Source: Mucilaginibacter terrenus
GTDB taxonomy: Bacteria; Bacteroidota; Bacteroidia; Sphingobacteriales; Sphingobacteriaceae
DNA: 64,000 nt
NCBI RefSeq assembly: GCF_003432065.1
Contig: NZ_QWDE01000001.1
Coordinates: 682,001 to 746,000 of the forward strand
Direction: 5' to 3'
Both the position numbers and the translations under genes were made by a program. A model generated the notes under the pieces. It ran no database searches and had not been told where the DNA came from. It saw nothing but the letters and a program-made list of their open reading frames with translations. Below, in pieces: positions 43,498-52,849 of the stretch (position 1 is its first letter; each line of letters starts with the position of its first letter).

Positions 43498-44058
43498 CTA
43501 AATATCCTCTATGTTCCGGCGCTTATTTTCCTTTAGAGATCTGTAGTAAGTGGGCGTAAGTCCCGTCTGCTTTTTAAACTGCGATGAGAGGTAACCCACG
43601 CTGCTATACCCCATTTTATCGGCAATCTGCGAGAGGGTCAGTTCATCGTACATCAATAGTTCTTTAACTTTCTCAATTTTTTGAGCGATAAAGTACTTTT
43701 CTATCGTGGTGCCTTCTACCTCGGAAAACAAATTGCTCAAGTAGCCATAATCGTAGTTGAGCTTACCCGCAAGGTAATCGGACAGGTTGGTGCCGGGTTG
43801 TTCTTCCTGATGATGAATCAGGCTGATAAGGGTTGTTTTTACCTGTTCTATTATGCGGCTTTTCCGGTCATCTATTATCTCGAAGCCCAGTGGTTTTAAT
43901 TCATTTTCGAGCCTTTCATAAGCTAGCTTATCAGGTTCGGTAGTAAGTTCAACTTCACCAAGCTCAACAGATAAGGGCTTTAATCCGGCTTGTTCAAAAG
44001 CGGATCTTACAGCCATTTTGCAGCGGCTGCAAACCATGTTCCGGATGTACAGTTTCAC
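43498..44058 (-). CDS. AraC-family regulator with N-terminal HMA-like metal domain
   Basis: A 186-aa regulator. Residues 1-70 look like an HMA domain with CSRC (C10, C13), and residues ~85-180 are an AraC helix-turn-helix pair: LSQIADKMGYSSVGYLSSQFKKQTGLTPTYYR. A metal-sensing repressor or activator is inferred. It lies upstream of the HMA-MauE gene on the same strand, the gene it may control. Confidence 0.85.
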   Translation of the reverse strand: MKLYIRNMVCSRCKMAVRSAFEQAGLKPLSVELGEVELTTEPDKLAYERLENELKPLGFEIIDDRKSRIIEQVKTTLISLIHHQEEQPGTNLSDYLAGKLNYDYGYLSNLFSEVEGTTIEKYFIAQKIEKVKELLMYDELTLSQIADKMGYSSVGYLSSQFKKQTGLTPTYYRSLKENKRRNIEDI

Positions 44059-44198
44059 GTGTCAAAAGTAACCATCTTAAGGCATTATGATGATCAGGCC
44101 TCTGTAACTTATTTTTCACTCAGCCATTCTGCAGTTAGCAAGTCAACTAATAAAATACATTGCAATTGTTTACATTTACTATAACCAATTACAGAACC

Positions 44199-45041
44199 AT
44201 GCAAAGCAACACGCTCAATGAAAAACAACTTGCGCAATACCGCAGAGACGGTTACATCATCATAAGGGATTTCTGTAGCAGCGCAGAAACGGAGAAAATG
44301 TATAACGCTGCCGTTACCGATACTGCCATGAGCAAGAACGCGCTTGATCTTAATGATCAAACCGGGAAGAAAACGCGTTTATCGCTTTGGTTTACGCCTG
44401 GTAATGATGTGTTTGGTTACCTCACCCGCAGCAAAAAGATGATAACGCCGGTAGCACAACTCTTGGGTGAACATGCGCCGGTATGTCACTTCCACAGCAA
44501 ACTGATGCAAAAAGAACCCCGTGTAGGTGGTGCCTGGGAGTGGCACCAGGATTATGGCTACTGGTATAAAAATCAGTTTATGTTCCCTGATGAATTGATG
44601 AGCGTGATGGTTGCGCTGACGCGGGCTAATAAACAGAATGGATGTCTCCAGGTCATCAAAGGATCGCATCGGCTTGGCCGGGTTAATCATGGTTTTGCAG
44701 GCGAGCAAGTAGGCGCGGATATGGTAATGGTTGAAAACGCCTTAAAAACTATGGAACTTGTTTACTGTGAACTAGAGCCCGGCGATGCGCTTTTCTTCCA
44801 TAGCAACCTGCTCCACAGGTCTGAGGCAAATTTGTCAGACACGCCGCGTTGGTCTATCATAAGCTGTTATTCGTTACAGTCTAACCTGGCCTACAACGAA
44901 ACTTCAACATCATGGAAAGTTCCGGTGGACATTGTACCTGACGAGGCTATTTTGGGTTGGGCGGCAGCACCACTGTCTGATAATAATTTTCTTTCGAAAG
45001 AGAATGACCCAGCCTTAAAGAAAACCGGCTGGGAGCAATAG
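44199..45041 (+). CDS. phytanoyl-CoA dioxygenase family protein
   Basis: A 280-aa Fe(II)/2-oxoglutarate oxygenase. The metal ligands are H116 and D118 in EWHQDYGYW and H206 in LLHRSEAN. The start at 44199 is chosen because the ORF upstream has no coding character and the protein then begins MQSNTLNEKQ. Substrate unknown; many Bacteroidetes carry such genes for lipid or secondary metabolite hydroxylation. Confidence 0.88.
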   Translation: MQSNTLNEKQLAQYRRDGYIIIRDFCSSAETEKMYNAAVTDTAMSKNALDLNDQTGKKTRLSLWFTPGNDVFGYLTRSKKMITPVAQLLGEHAPVCHFHSKLMQKEPRVGGAWEWHQDYGYWYKNQFMFPDELMSVMVALTRANKQNGCLQVIKGSHRLGRVNHGFAGEQVGADMVMVENALKTMELVYCELEPGDALFFHSNLLHRSEANLSDTPRWSIISCYSLQSNLAYNETSTSWKVPVDIVPDEAILGWAAAPLSDNNFLSKENDPALKKTGWEQ

Positions 45042-45115
45042 GTGGCAATTGCATGGTTTGATCGGGTATGATAATCCTCCGAACGGAGAGATTTAGCCAA
45101 AGTGTGGTAAAGAGG

Positions 45116-46240
45116 CTACAATTTATTAAACCAGCCTTTTTTCCAAAAGATAAACACCTGTATTAAACCTAGCAGTATCATACCACCAATTGCATATACG
45201 TAACCATGCCGGGTGTAAAGTTCGGGCATGTTGTCTGGTAATAAATGTCCATGATCGTCCGTCCGGCTAAAGTTCATGCCGTACACACCCGCTACAAACG
45301 TCAGAGGAATAAATATTACGGAGATAATGGTGAGCACTTTCATGATCTCGTTCATGCGGTTACTTACCATACTCAGGTAAAGGTCAATAATACTGCTAGT
45401 TACCTCTTTATAACTCTCTACCATGTCCATTGCCTGTATACAATGGTCATATGCATCACGCAGGTATATTTTCACGTCTTTGGTGATCAGGTCGCTTTCA
45501 CTGCGTATCATATCATTGATCTTGTCCCGCTCCGGCCAGCAGGAGCGTCGTATGATAATCAGGGTACGCTTTAACTGCTGTGCTTCAAACATGATGCTTT
45601 TGTCGGGACGCAGATAAAGCTTATCCTCGGTAGCATCGATACGATCGCCTATTTGCGACAACACTACAAAGTAATTGTCCAGTATGGTATCGGTAAGCGC
45701 GTAAAATATATAGCCCGGCCCGGCAGTACGTATAAGGCCCTTACCTGCCTTTAAGCGGGCTTTTACAGATTCAAAATAGTCGGTATGGCTTTCTTCAAAG
45801 CTGATGACAATATTGTCCTTTACTATACCGCTAAACTGGCAATTTACCAGTTCGTTATTTTTGTTGAAAAAAATGATGCGGCTGGTGCCAAAAACGTAGT
45901 TGTCGTATTCGTCAAATTTAGGCCGCTGATGAGTATTCACCACATCCTCCAATACCAGGTGATTAATGCCCAGGAAAGTACCTATGTCCTCTATCAGTTG
46001 AGCATCACCTAAGCCGTTAATTTTTATCCAATGGGTGTGATCGTTACAAACCTTAATCTGCTCGGTAATGGTTTTCATGTCCGTGCCTTCGCTGGTTTGG
46101 AGATCGTTTTGGTTGAACGAGTAGATCACGATCTTGGGCGGCAACGCGTCTTCCGGAATGTCGATGGTTCCGGGCTGCGCACCCACGTTAATTTTAGACT
46201 TGCGGTTCTTGAAGTGTACGCGGGTGTTAAAAGTGCCCAT
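45116..46240 (-). CDS. corA: magnesium/cobalt transporter
   Basis: A 374-aa membrane channel for Mg2+. The long N-terminal cytoplasmic domain ends in two transmembrane helices with the YGMNF selectivity motif between them (near residue 320) and the basic KKGWFNKL end. It lies 2 bp downstream of the WbqC gene on the same strand, so the two are co-transcribed, a link I cannot explain functionally. Confidence 0.94.
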   Translation of the reverse strand: MGTFNTRVHFKNRKSKINVGAQPGTIDIPEDALPPKIVIYSFNQNDLQTSEGTDMKTITEQIKVCNDHTHWIKINGLGDAQLIEDIGTFLGINHLVLEDVVNTHQRPKFDEYDNYVFGTSRIIFFNKNNELVNCQFSGIVKDNIVISFEESHTDYFESVKARLKAGKGLIRTAGPGYIFYALTDTILDNYFVVLSQIGDRIDATEDKLYLRPDKSIMFEAQQLKRTLIIIRRSCWPERDKINDMIRSESDLITKDVKIYLRDAYDHCIQAMDMVESYKEVTSSIIDLYLSMVSNRMNEIMKVLTIISVIFIPLTFVAGVYGMNFSRTDDHGHLLPDNMPELYTRHGYVYAIGGMILLGLIQVFIFWKKGWFNKL

Positions 46241-46242
46241 TA

Positions 46243-46854
46243 CTATAAATAATTTACTGCCTGCGGCCCCTGGTTAAAAAGGAGGTCTACGATGCTCAGG
46301 TTCTTTAAAAACCCATGCCGTTCATCAAAAACCTGAAAATAGGGTTTTTGTTCCACCACAGGGGGCGTTTTAGCGCTCATGCTATAACGCATATCGTTTG
46401 GGCCGTTGTACTCTGCTTCGTAAGTTTCGGTAAATTGCATTGGAAGTTTTATTTTCATCAGCTTAAGCAATAGTTCCAGCAGCTCCTGGTTGTAATCAAA
46501 CAGGAAGTCGTAGTGCTTCTGGTAAAATGGCGCAAACTGATCTTCGTAGTACTCAAAATAGGCCGAGCGCCTGTAGCAGCTTTCCAGGCTCATCCAGTGC
46601 AGGCGCTGCCACCTGAAATCGTAGCTGATTCTTACATCTTTTATTTTGGTGTGGGTTTTAGATCCTTTTATAACCGGCACCACCAGGCTCAAGGCACCAT
46701 CAGGGGAGTAAATGTTTGCTCGGTTGCGATAGGTTTGCTTTGGGAAGTGTTCTTCCTTTTCTATTACCACGTCCGGCTTAAATTTGTTAAGCTGGGTAAA
46801 GTATTCAACGGGTGGGAGGTAGAACAAGGGTAAAACAGCGCCGCGATCTATCAT
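46243..46854 (-). CDS. WbqC-family protein
   Basis: A 203-aa protein of the WbqC-like family (PF08889), often found in O-antigen or surface polysaccharide loci. Recognisable stretch: LPLFYLPPVEYFTQL and RTRYRAN-like NIYSPDGALSLVVPV. I use the ATG at 46854; an upstream ATG at 46917 would run into the promoter of the divergent acyltransferase. Function not established. Confidence 0.84.
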   Translation of the reverse strand: MIDRGAVLPLFYLPPVEYFTQLNKFKPDVVIEKEEHFPKQTYRNRANIYSPDGALSLVVPVIKGSKTHTKIKDVRISYDFRWQRLHWMSLESCYRRSAYFEYYEDQFAPFYQKHYDFLFDYNQELLELLLKLMKIKLPMQFTETYEAEYNGPNDMRYSMSAKTPPVVEQKPYFQVFDERHGFLKNLSIVDLLFNQGPQAVNYL

Positions 46855-46866
46855 GATATATTTTCC

Positions 46867-46874
46867 TATTTTTG
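46867..46874 (+). promoter_or_regulatory. -7 box (TAnnTTTG) for the acyltransferase gene
   Basis: TATTTTTG matches the Bacteroidetes -7 consensus and ends 20 bp before the acyltransferase start, inside the 40-bp divergent gap. Confidence 0.55.
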
Positions 46875-46894
46875 CAGCAAAATTGGTTAAAATA

Positions 46895-47779
46895 ATGTTA
46901 AAAAAGGCGGGTGGCAATGTGGGTATATTTTTCTGGTACCTGTTTTCGTTGCTGCCGTTCTGGTTCCTGTACCTTGTATCAGACTTGCTCTACCTTATCA
47001 TGTACCATTTGATAAAGTACAGGGTGAAAGTAGTAAGAGAAAATTTGCAAAATGCTTTCCCGCAGAAAACGGTTAGCGAAAGGCTGAAGATAGAACGAGA
47101 GTACTTTCGCTATATGGCCGACTTACTGGTAGAAACCTTTAAGATGATCAGCATTAGTGAAAAGGAACTGCGTAGACGTATGCGGATGCTAAATCCCGAG
47201 ATTGTAGAGCACTATTTTAAACAGGGCAGGAGCATTATAGCAGCAGCGGGGCATTACGGCAACTGGGAAATGTCTGCACTAGCGTTTGGCTTGCTTACCC
47301 CAAATAAAACCATTATTGTTTATAAGCCGTTGAACAATCCCATTTTCGACAACTTCCTGAACAAGCAGCGTGCAAGGTTTGGTTCTACAATGGTGTCTAT
47401 GAAGCAAACATTACGAACCGTGCTTTCGGTAAAAAACGAGCGAACAATAACCGCCCTGGCATCAGACCAAACGCCTGGCATAAACGAAGTAAATTACTTC
47501 ACCAGTTTTTTAAACCAGCCTACAGCGGTTTTCCTGGGGATAGAGAAGCTTGCAAAAATGACGGATGCTGTGGTGGTATTTTACCGTATAGAACGCATCA
47601 GGAGGGGGTATTACACCTTTCAATTCATACCCTTGATAGAGCACCCAAAAGAAACAGCTGAGTACGAGATAACCAACACCCACGTAGGATACCTGGAGCG
47701 CCAAATAAATGAAACGCCGCAGTATTGGTTATGGAGCCACAAGCGCTGGAAATTTAAACCCGAGAACTTTAATAAATGA
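46895..47779 (+). CDS. lysophospholipid/lipid A acyltransferase (LpxL/HtrB type)
   Basis: A 294-aa membrane acyltransferase with the HX4(D/E) catalytic motif GHYGNWE (H120, E125) and an N-terminal membrane helix. The start at 46895 is preferred because upstream sequence holds the promoter box. It would add a late acyl chain to lipid A. Its ATGA stop overlaps the next gene's start by 4 bp. Confidence 0.88.
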   Translation: MLKKAGGNVGIFFWYLFSLLPFWFLYLVSDLLYLIMYHLIKYRVKVVRENLQNAFPQKTVSERLKIEREYFRYMADLLVETFKMISISEKELRRRMRMLNPEIVEHYFKQGRSIIAAAGHYGNWEMSALAFGLLTPNKTIIVYKPLNNPIFDNFLNKQRARFGSTMVSMKQTLRTVLSVKNERTITALASDQTPGINEVNYFTSFLNQPTAVFLGIEKLAKMTDAVVVFYRIERIRRGYYTFQFIPLIEHPKETAEYEITNTHVGYLERQINETPQYWLWSHKRWKFKPENFNK

Positions 47780-48819
47780 GTAACCTGCCCAAAGTTGCCG
47801 TAGTAATACTAAACTGGAACGGACAAAAGTATTTGGAGCAGTTCCTGCCTTCGGTACTGGCATCATCATACCCAAACCTGCAGGTTGTTGTGGGCGATAA
47901 TGCGTCAACAGATGGGTCTGTAGCCTTCCTTAAAGGCAGGTACCCTGATGTGGCTATTTTAGAGAACAGCGAGAATTACGGCTTTACAGGCGGGTATAAC
48001 CGTGTACTAAGCGGCGTTGACGCAGATTATTATGTGTTGCTTAACTCTGATGTTGAGGTGGAACCAGGGTGGATAGAACCCGTTATAAAGCTAATGGAAA
48101 GTGATGCAGCAATTGCAGCAGCAGGGCCCAAGCTGCGGTCTTACCATCAAAAGAGTTATTTTGAGTATGCGGGTGCAGCCGGAGGCTATATTGACAAGTA
48201 TGGTTATCCATTCTGCAGAGGACGTATATTCACGGAACTGGAAGAGGATAATGGGCAATATGACAAGCAGGATGAAATCTTTTGGGCATCCGGCGCGGCG
48301 CTGTTCATAAAAAAGGTGTACTGGGATGAGGGAGGCGGTTTTGACGAGAGTTTTTTTGCCCACATGGAAGAGATTGACCTTTGCTGGCGGTTAAAGAATA
48401 TGGGCTATAAAATTGTCTATTGTCCGCAGTCGGTAGTGTACCATGTAGGCGGGGGCACGCTTAACGCCGAGAGCCCTTTTAAAACTTACCTCAATTTCCG
48501 TAATAACTTGTTGCTCTTGAAAAATAACCTGCCAGGTAGAAAAGCGTTTAGGATAATATTTATACGTTTCTGGCTGGACCTGCTTGCATTGGTGAAATTT
48601 CTAGCAGATGGAAAAGCAAAAAATGCCTGGGCAATTAGTAAGGCGCACAGGAACTTTGTGCGGGGACTTTTTCAATCAAAAAAACTACAACCAAAAGCCA
48701 TCGCCGTTCCGCAACGTAACCATATCGCATCTCATACCTACAAACGCAGCATTGTGTGGGATTTTTTTGTAGGAAAAAAGAAGAGGTTCAGTGAACTGGA
48801 TAAGCAGGATTTCAGCTGA
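47776..48819 (+). CDS. family 2 glycosyltransferase
   Basis: A 347-aa GT-A glycosyltransferase. It opens VAVVILNWNGQKYLEQF with GDNASTDGSV and a DxD-type LLNSDVEVEPGW; VVYHVGGGTLNAESP follows. Sugar donor and acceptor unknown. Overlaps the acyltransferase gene by 4 bp, so both probably act on the cell envelope. Confidence 0.9.
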   Translation: MSNLPKVAVVILNWNGQKYLEQFLPSVLASSYPNLQVVVGDNASTDGSVAFLKGRYPDVAILENSENYGFTGGYNRVLSGVDADYYVLLNSDVEVEPGWIEPVIKLMESDAAIAAAGPKLRSYHQKSYFEYAGAAGGYIDKYGYPFCRGRIFTELEEDNGQYDKQDEIFWASGAALFIKKVYWDEGGGFDESFFAHMEEIDLCWRLKNMGYKIVYCPQSVVYHVGGGTLNAESPFKTYLNFRNNLLLLKNNLPGRKAFRIIFIRFWLDLLALVKFLADGKAKNAWAISKAHRNFVRGLFQSKKLQPKAIAVPQRNHIASHTYKRSIVWDFFVGKKKRFSELDKQDFS

Positions 48820-48864
48820 GGTGTAACTTCTTTTTATCTAAAACAGCCAACCATCGGATTCTTT

Positions 48865-51393
48865 TTAATTACCTGATATACCGCTGTCAACATCCTTTCT
48901 ATCTGCATTAGTATTTGATTTGGCCTTACCGGCAAACAGATCAGTTTGCGTTTCTGTAAGGCGTAAGTGAAGGTCACGCTGCGGAAAAGGTATCTCAATT
49001 CCTTCCTGAGCAAAAGTGGCGTAAATATCTGTTAGTATATTACTTTTAAGTGATAGCCACTTGGTAATATCTGCAGCCCAAAACAATAGGCGGAAGTCTA
49101 CCGAGCTCTCATTAAGATTATGTACAAACACCAGAGGCGCGGGGTTGTCCATAATGTCTTCCCGGCTGCAGAGCAGGTCCGTTAGTACCTGTTTTACCTT
49201 TTCAATGTCCGATCCGTACGCTACACCGATGATCAGCTCCACACGGCGGTTGTTGTTGCTCAGCGTCCAGTTAATAACGTGATGTGAAATAAGATCTCCG
49301 TTGGGGATAATTACCTCCGCGCCATCGCTGGTGGCTATCTTACTGCTGCGGATGCCAATTTCCATGATGGTACCGCTACGGTTATCCACCTCGATTATGT
49401 CGCCTATTTGGATAGGTTTTTCAAATGCCAGGATAAGGCCTGATACCAGGTTATTCACAATGTTCTGCAAGCCAAAACCGATACCTATACCGAAAGCACT
49501 AATAATAATGGTGATCTTATCCAGCGGGAAGCCAGATGCGGTTACTGCCAGCAGAAAGCCCACGGCAAAAACAGCGATCTTAATAAGCAGGGTAGAAGTG
49601 CGGTTCTTCTTTTTTAGTATGTCTATATCAGTAGCGCTTTTGCCGGCCACTTCATAAAGGTAGCTGATAATTCGGGCAGCTACGGAAGAGAGCCAGATAA
49701 CTGCAATAAAAATAATGATGCTCTGGAATGTAAATGTGGTATTTGCACCACCCAGGCTGCGTGTTTGCGTTAGAAAGTTCTTGATGTAAGTGAACACCAC
49801 ATCCTCAATACTCAGGTTTTGGGTAAGCATTACCAACCAAAGCACTGCGGCAAGTACCGTTAAAATGCTGCGGAACTTGTTCTGTAGCATCTTGAAGTCG
49901 ATAAAAGAACTTAGCGAGTTGCTGTTCTTGTTACCCTCTAACTGCAGGAACATGCTTTGCATAATGATCTGCACCAGGTAATACATGCCCAGCGCCAGCC
50001 ACAGGTTATACACTGCTGTAACGCCAATTATCTTGGATAAGGTGACCCTTCCAAACAGGTTGCAAAGGAATGATGCGGTTAGCAAAATGATAAAGAACCG
50101 CAACACCGGTACCGTATAGGGGAGGTAATCCCCGGGTTCCTTTTTCACTACCAGGTAAAAACGGTAGCTAACCACGGCAGTAGCCAAAGCTAACAGTAAT
50201 ACGATTACCCTGTCGGTATCACATACCTCAACAAATAAATTACTGAAGCTATAAACGGCTGTAAGGCAAAACAATATACGCATGAACTTAAACAACTCAG
50301 GCGGACAGGTGCGCTTTACCAAAACAAGTATCGAAGCAATAAGGATGGTGAAAAATATCTCTAGCACTACTACCGGTGGATGGTCATAAAAGTTGGGTAC
50401 AATGGCAAAGGTTACCACAAGGGTTGAGGTGAGCGGCGAGAACGCCACGTATTTAGCATGTTCCAACACAGTGTGCGGGGCGTCCTTCACATGCATCACC
50501 TTGCGGGTATTCGTGTAGATCCAGATAAAGAACAGCACAAGTATCATTAGACCTGCAAAGTGGATAAGCGGGTCGCGGCCTACAAAGAAGTTAAGCAGCC
50601 GGCTGTTCATGTTTATCGTTTTTGATAACGCCGACGGGAAATCCGTTTCGGTATTGTCGCCCATGTGCCAGATGCTGTTGTCCTCGTCGGACAAGGCCTG
50701 TACGCTGAACTCTCGTATCTTAAGATCTATCTGGTCACGAAGGTCTATGAGCGAAATGTATACCGATGCCACCCGGTTCTGCAATAAACCTACTTTAAGC
50801 AGAAGCTTTTTGTTAATGGTATCCAGCCGTTTATGTTTAGAATCGATGGCTATTTTCTGCACCAGAAAGGATGTACGCAGGCTGCTATCTGCCGGCACAA
50901 TGCGCAGGCCAGAGTCTTTGCTCATGGCCGAAAGCTCACTCTGGTTCTGTTGCAATTTGGCGTTGATGTCGCTTAGTCGCTCCTGCCATATATCCAGCTG
51001 AGTGTCGCTGCGCGTAAGTATATCGCGAATGGCGTAGAGGTAACGCAGGGTACTGCTCCTGTCGTTGTCTATAAGCGTCTTTATAAGCCCTACACGGCGT
51101 TCAAAGGATGGCAGGCCTGTACTGATGTCGGCTGTATCGATATTGCGCGACAGGCTTGTTTTTATCTGGTTGAACGAACTGGTATAGTATTCTATTTTTT
51201 GTAGCAGCGTGTTAATAGTGGTATCCGACTTCTTAAACGACCTCATCATCGAATCGCGGCGCAGGATAGATTGTCGCAACGAGTCGCGCACGCTCAGCTT
51301 ACGTTCCTTTTTAGATGATTGTGCTACACAATCAATTGTGAATAAACCTAGTATAAGCAGTAACGGAGCAAATATTTTAACTACCCGATTCAT
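48865..51393 (-). CDS. mechanosensitive ion channel, MscS family, long form
   Basis: An 842-aa channel. A signal peptide precedes a ~200-residue coiled-coil periplasmic domain, then about ten membrane segments and the MscS pore and beta domain: GIGFGLQNIVNNLVSGLILAFEKPIQIGD with NGDLISHHVINWTL. It resembles MscK/MscM-type large channels that release osmolytes on hypo-osmotic shock. Single gene. Confidence 0.92.
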   Translation of the reverse strand: MNRVVKIFAPLLLILGLFTIDCVAQSSKKERKLSVRDSLRQSILRRDSMMRSFKKSDTTINTLLQKIEYYTSSFNQIKTSLSRNIDTADISTGLPSFERRVGLIKTLIDNDRSSTLRYLYAIRDILTRSDTQLDIWQERLSDINAKLQQNQSELSAMSKDSGLRIVPADSSLRTSFLVQKIAIDSKHKRLDTINKKLLLKVGLLQNRVASVYISLIDLRDQIDLKIREFSVQALSDEDNSIWHMGDNTETDFPSALSKTINMNSRLLNFFVGRDPLIHFAGLMILVLFFIWIYTNTRKVMHVKDAPHTVLEHAKYVAFSPLTSTLVVTFAIVPNFYDHPPVVVLEIFFTILIASILVLVKRTCPPELFKFMRILFCLTAVYSFSNLFVEVCDTDRVIVLLLALATAVVSYRFYLVVKKEPGDYLPYTVPVLRFFIILLTASFLCNLFGRVTLSKIIGVTAVYNLWLALGMYYLVQIIMQSMFLQLEGNKNSNSLSSFIDFKMLQNKFRSILTVLAAVLWLVMLTQNLSIEDVVFTYIKNFLTQTRSLGGANTTFTFQSIIIFIAVIWLSSVAARIISYLYEVAGKSATDIDILKKKNRTSTLLIKIAVFAVGFLLAVTASGFPLDKITIIISAFGIGIGFGLQNIVNNLVSGLILAFEKPIQIGDIIEVDNRSGTIMEIGIRSSKIATSDGAEVIIPNGDLISHHVINWTLSNNNRRVELIIGVAYGSDIEKVKQVLTDLLCSREDIMDNPAPLVFVHNLNESSVDFRLLFWAADITKWLSLKSNILTDIYATFAQEGIEIPFPQRDLHLRLTETQTDLFAGKAKSNTNADRKDVDSGISGN

Positions 51394-51477
51394 TGTGAGG
51401 TATAAAAATGCTTATGATTTAAATAGATTAATCGCAATAACACCGGATTTATTGTCAGGTTTTGGTTAGTACGCAAA

Positions 51478-51900
51478 CTACAGCTCAATTAAAAAGCTTT
51501 CTATCCCCAACTGGTATGAGTTCATGCCGAAGCCCGCTATGACACCTTTGCAGCTGGCAGCCAGCATAGAGGTGTGCCTAAACTCCTCACGCTTGTAAAC
51601 ATTGGAGATGTGTACCTCTATAACAGGGGTGTTAATTGCCGCAATAGCATCTGCTATAGCAATGGAAGTATGGGTGTAGGCTCCGGCGTTCAAAACAATT
51701 CCGTCGTAGGTAAAACCTATCTCGTGCAGTTTGTTTATAATTTCGCCTTCAACGTTGCTCTGGTAGTAATCTATAGTTAAATCGGTGAAGCGCTGCCTTA
51801 AGGTTTGCAGGTAGGTTTCAAAATCGGTATTGCCGTAAATAGATTTTTCCCGAACACCAAGGAGATTTAAATTAGGGCCGTTGATAATTTGTATCTTCAT
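51478..51900 (-). CDS. aroQ: 3-dehydroquinate dehydratase, type II
   Basis: Third step of the shikimate pathway. A 140-aa type II enzyme with NGPNLNLLGVRE (residues 7-18, catalytic Arg) and Tyr22, and EVHISNVYKREEFRHTS. It is single and divergent from xerD with a 40-bp gap. Confidence 0.95.
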   Translation of the reverse strand: MKIQIINGPNLNLLGVREKSIYGNTDFETYLQTLRQRFTDLTIDYYQSNVEGEIINKLHEIGFTYDGIVLNAGAYTHTSIAIADAIAAINTPVIEVHISNVYKREEFRHTSMLAASCKGVIAGFGMNSYQLGIESFLIEL

Positions 51901-51940
51901 TTGCTCAAACTTAAATATAAAACGCTAAAACAAAAATCAA

Positions 51941-52849
51941 TTGAACAGAGCTTCAGCAACAAAAAGCTTTAAGGCTTACCTCAAACTGGAACGCTCTTTA
52001 TCAGCGAACTCTATAGATGCATATACTAAAGATATAGATAAACTTTATCAGTATTCTGAATTACAGGTAGATAAGAAATCACCTACAGATTTTTCTTTAA
52101 CAGATCTAAGGGATTTCATCGCTTGGGTAAACGAGTTGGGTATGATCCCGAGCACACAATCGCGCATTATTTCGGGTATCAAAGCATTCTATAAATTCCT
52201 GCTGATGGAAGACCATATCAAGTCAGACCCATCTGAATTGCTGGAAACACCCAGGATAACCCGCAAGCTGCCGGATACATTAAGCGTACAAGAAATTGAT
52301 CAAATGATTTCCGCTATAGACCTTTCCAAACCTGAAGGCACCCGCAACAAAGCGATGCTGGAGGTATTGTATGGGTGCGGCCTGCGCGTGTCTGAACTGA
52401 CAGAGCTTAAGCTGTCTAACCTACATCTTGAAATAGAATTTATCAAGGTCACCGGAAAGGGAAGCAAAGAGCGCCTGGTACCTATAGGCAGTGCGGCTGT
52501 TAAGGCTTTAAAGTTATGGATAGAGCTGGTGCGGGTACATGTCCCTGTACAAAAGGGTGAAGAGGATATGGTCTTTTTGAATCGGCGGGGTAAGCGGCTG
52601 TCGCGGGTATATGTGTTCCTGTTGATAAAAGAACTTGCCGCAACGTTAGGTTTAAAGAAGACCATTAGTCCGCATACGTTCCGGCACTCGTTTGCAACCC
52701 ACCTGGTTGAGGGAGGCGCAGACCTGCGTGCGGTGCAGGAGATGCTTGGTCACGAAAGCATCACCACAACGGAGATCTATACACATTTAGACAGGAGCTA
52801 TTTGAAAAGCGTAATAACCGAATTTCATCCCCGGTCTACTAAGCCTTAA
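51941..52849 (+). CDS. xerD: site-specific tyrosine recombinase, XerD-like
   Basis: Resolves chromosome dimers. A 302-aa tyrosine recombinase with all catalytic residues visible: R149, K173, H245, R248, H271 and Y280. The start is TTG: an in-frame stop lies 15 bp before it, no other start occurs between, and the first downstream ATG (codon 68) would cut into the N-terminal domain. It overlaps the convergent prmC by 11 bp. Confidence 0.92.
   Translation: MNRASATKSFKAYLKLERSLSANSIDAYTKDIDKLYQYSELQVDKKSPTDFSLTDLRDFIAWVNELGMIPSTQSRIISGIKAFYKFLLMEDHIKSDPSELLETPRITRKLPDTLSVQEIDQMISAIDLSKPEGTRNKAMLEVLYGCGLRVSELTELKLSNLHLEIEFIKVTGKGSKERLVPIGSAAVKALKLWIELVRVHVPVQKGEEDMVFLNRRGKRLSRVYVFLLIKELAATLGLKKTISPHTFRHSFATHLVEGGADLRAVQEMLGHESITTTEIYTHLDRSYLKSVITEFHPRSTKP

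Noticed and set aside
51906..51913. TAAGTTTG -7 box right at the aroQ start
   Set aside because: Matches the consensus but would put the transcript start on the ATG itself; could be leaderless or chance, so not listed as a feature.
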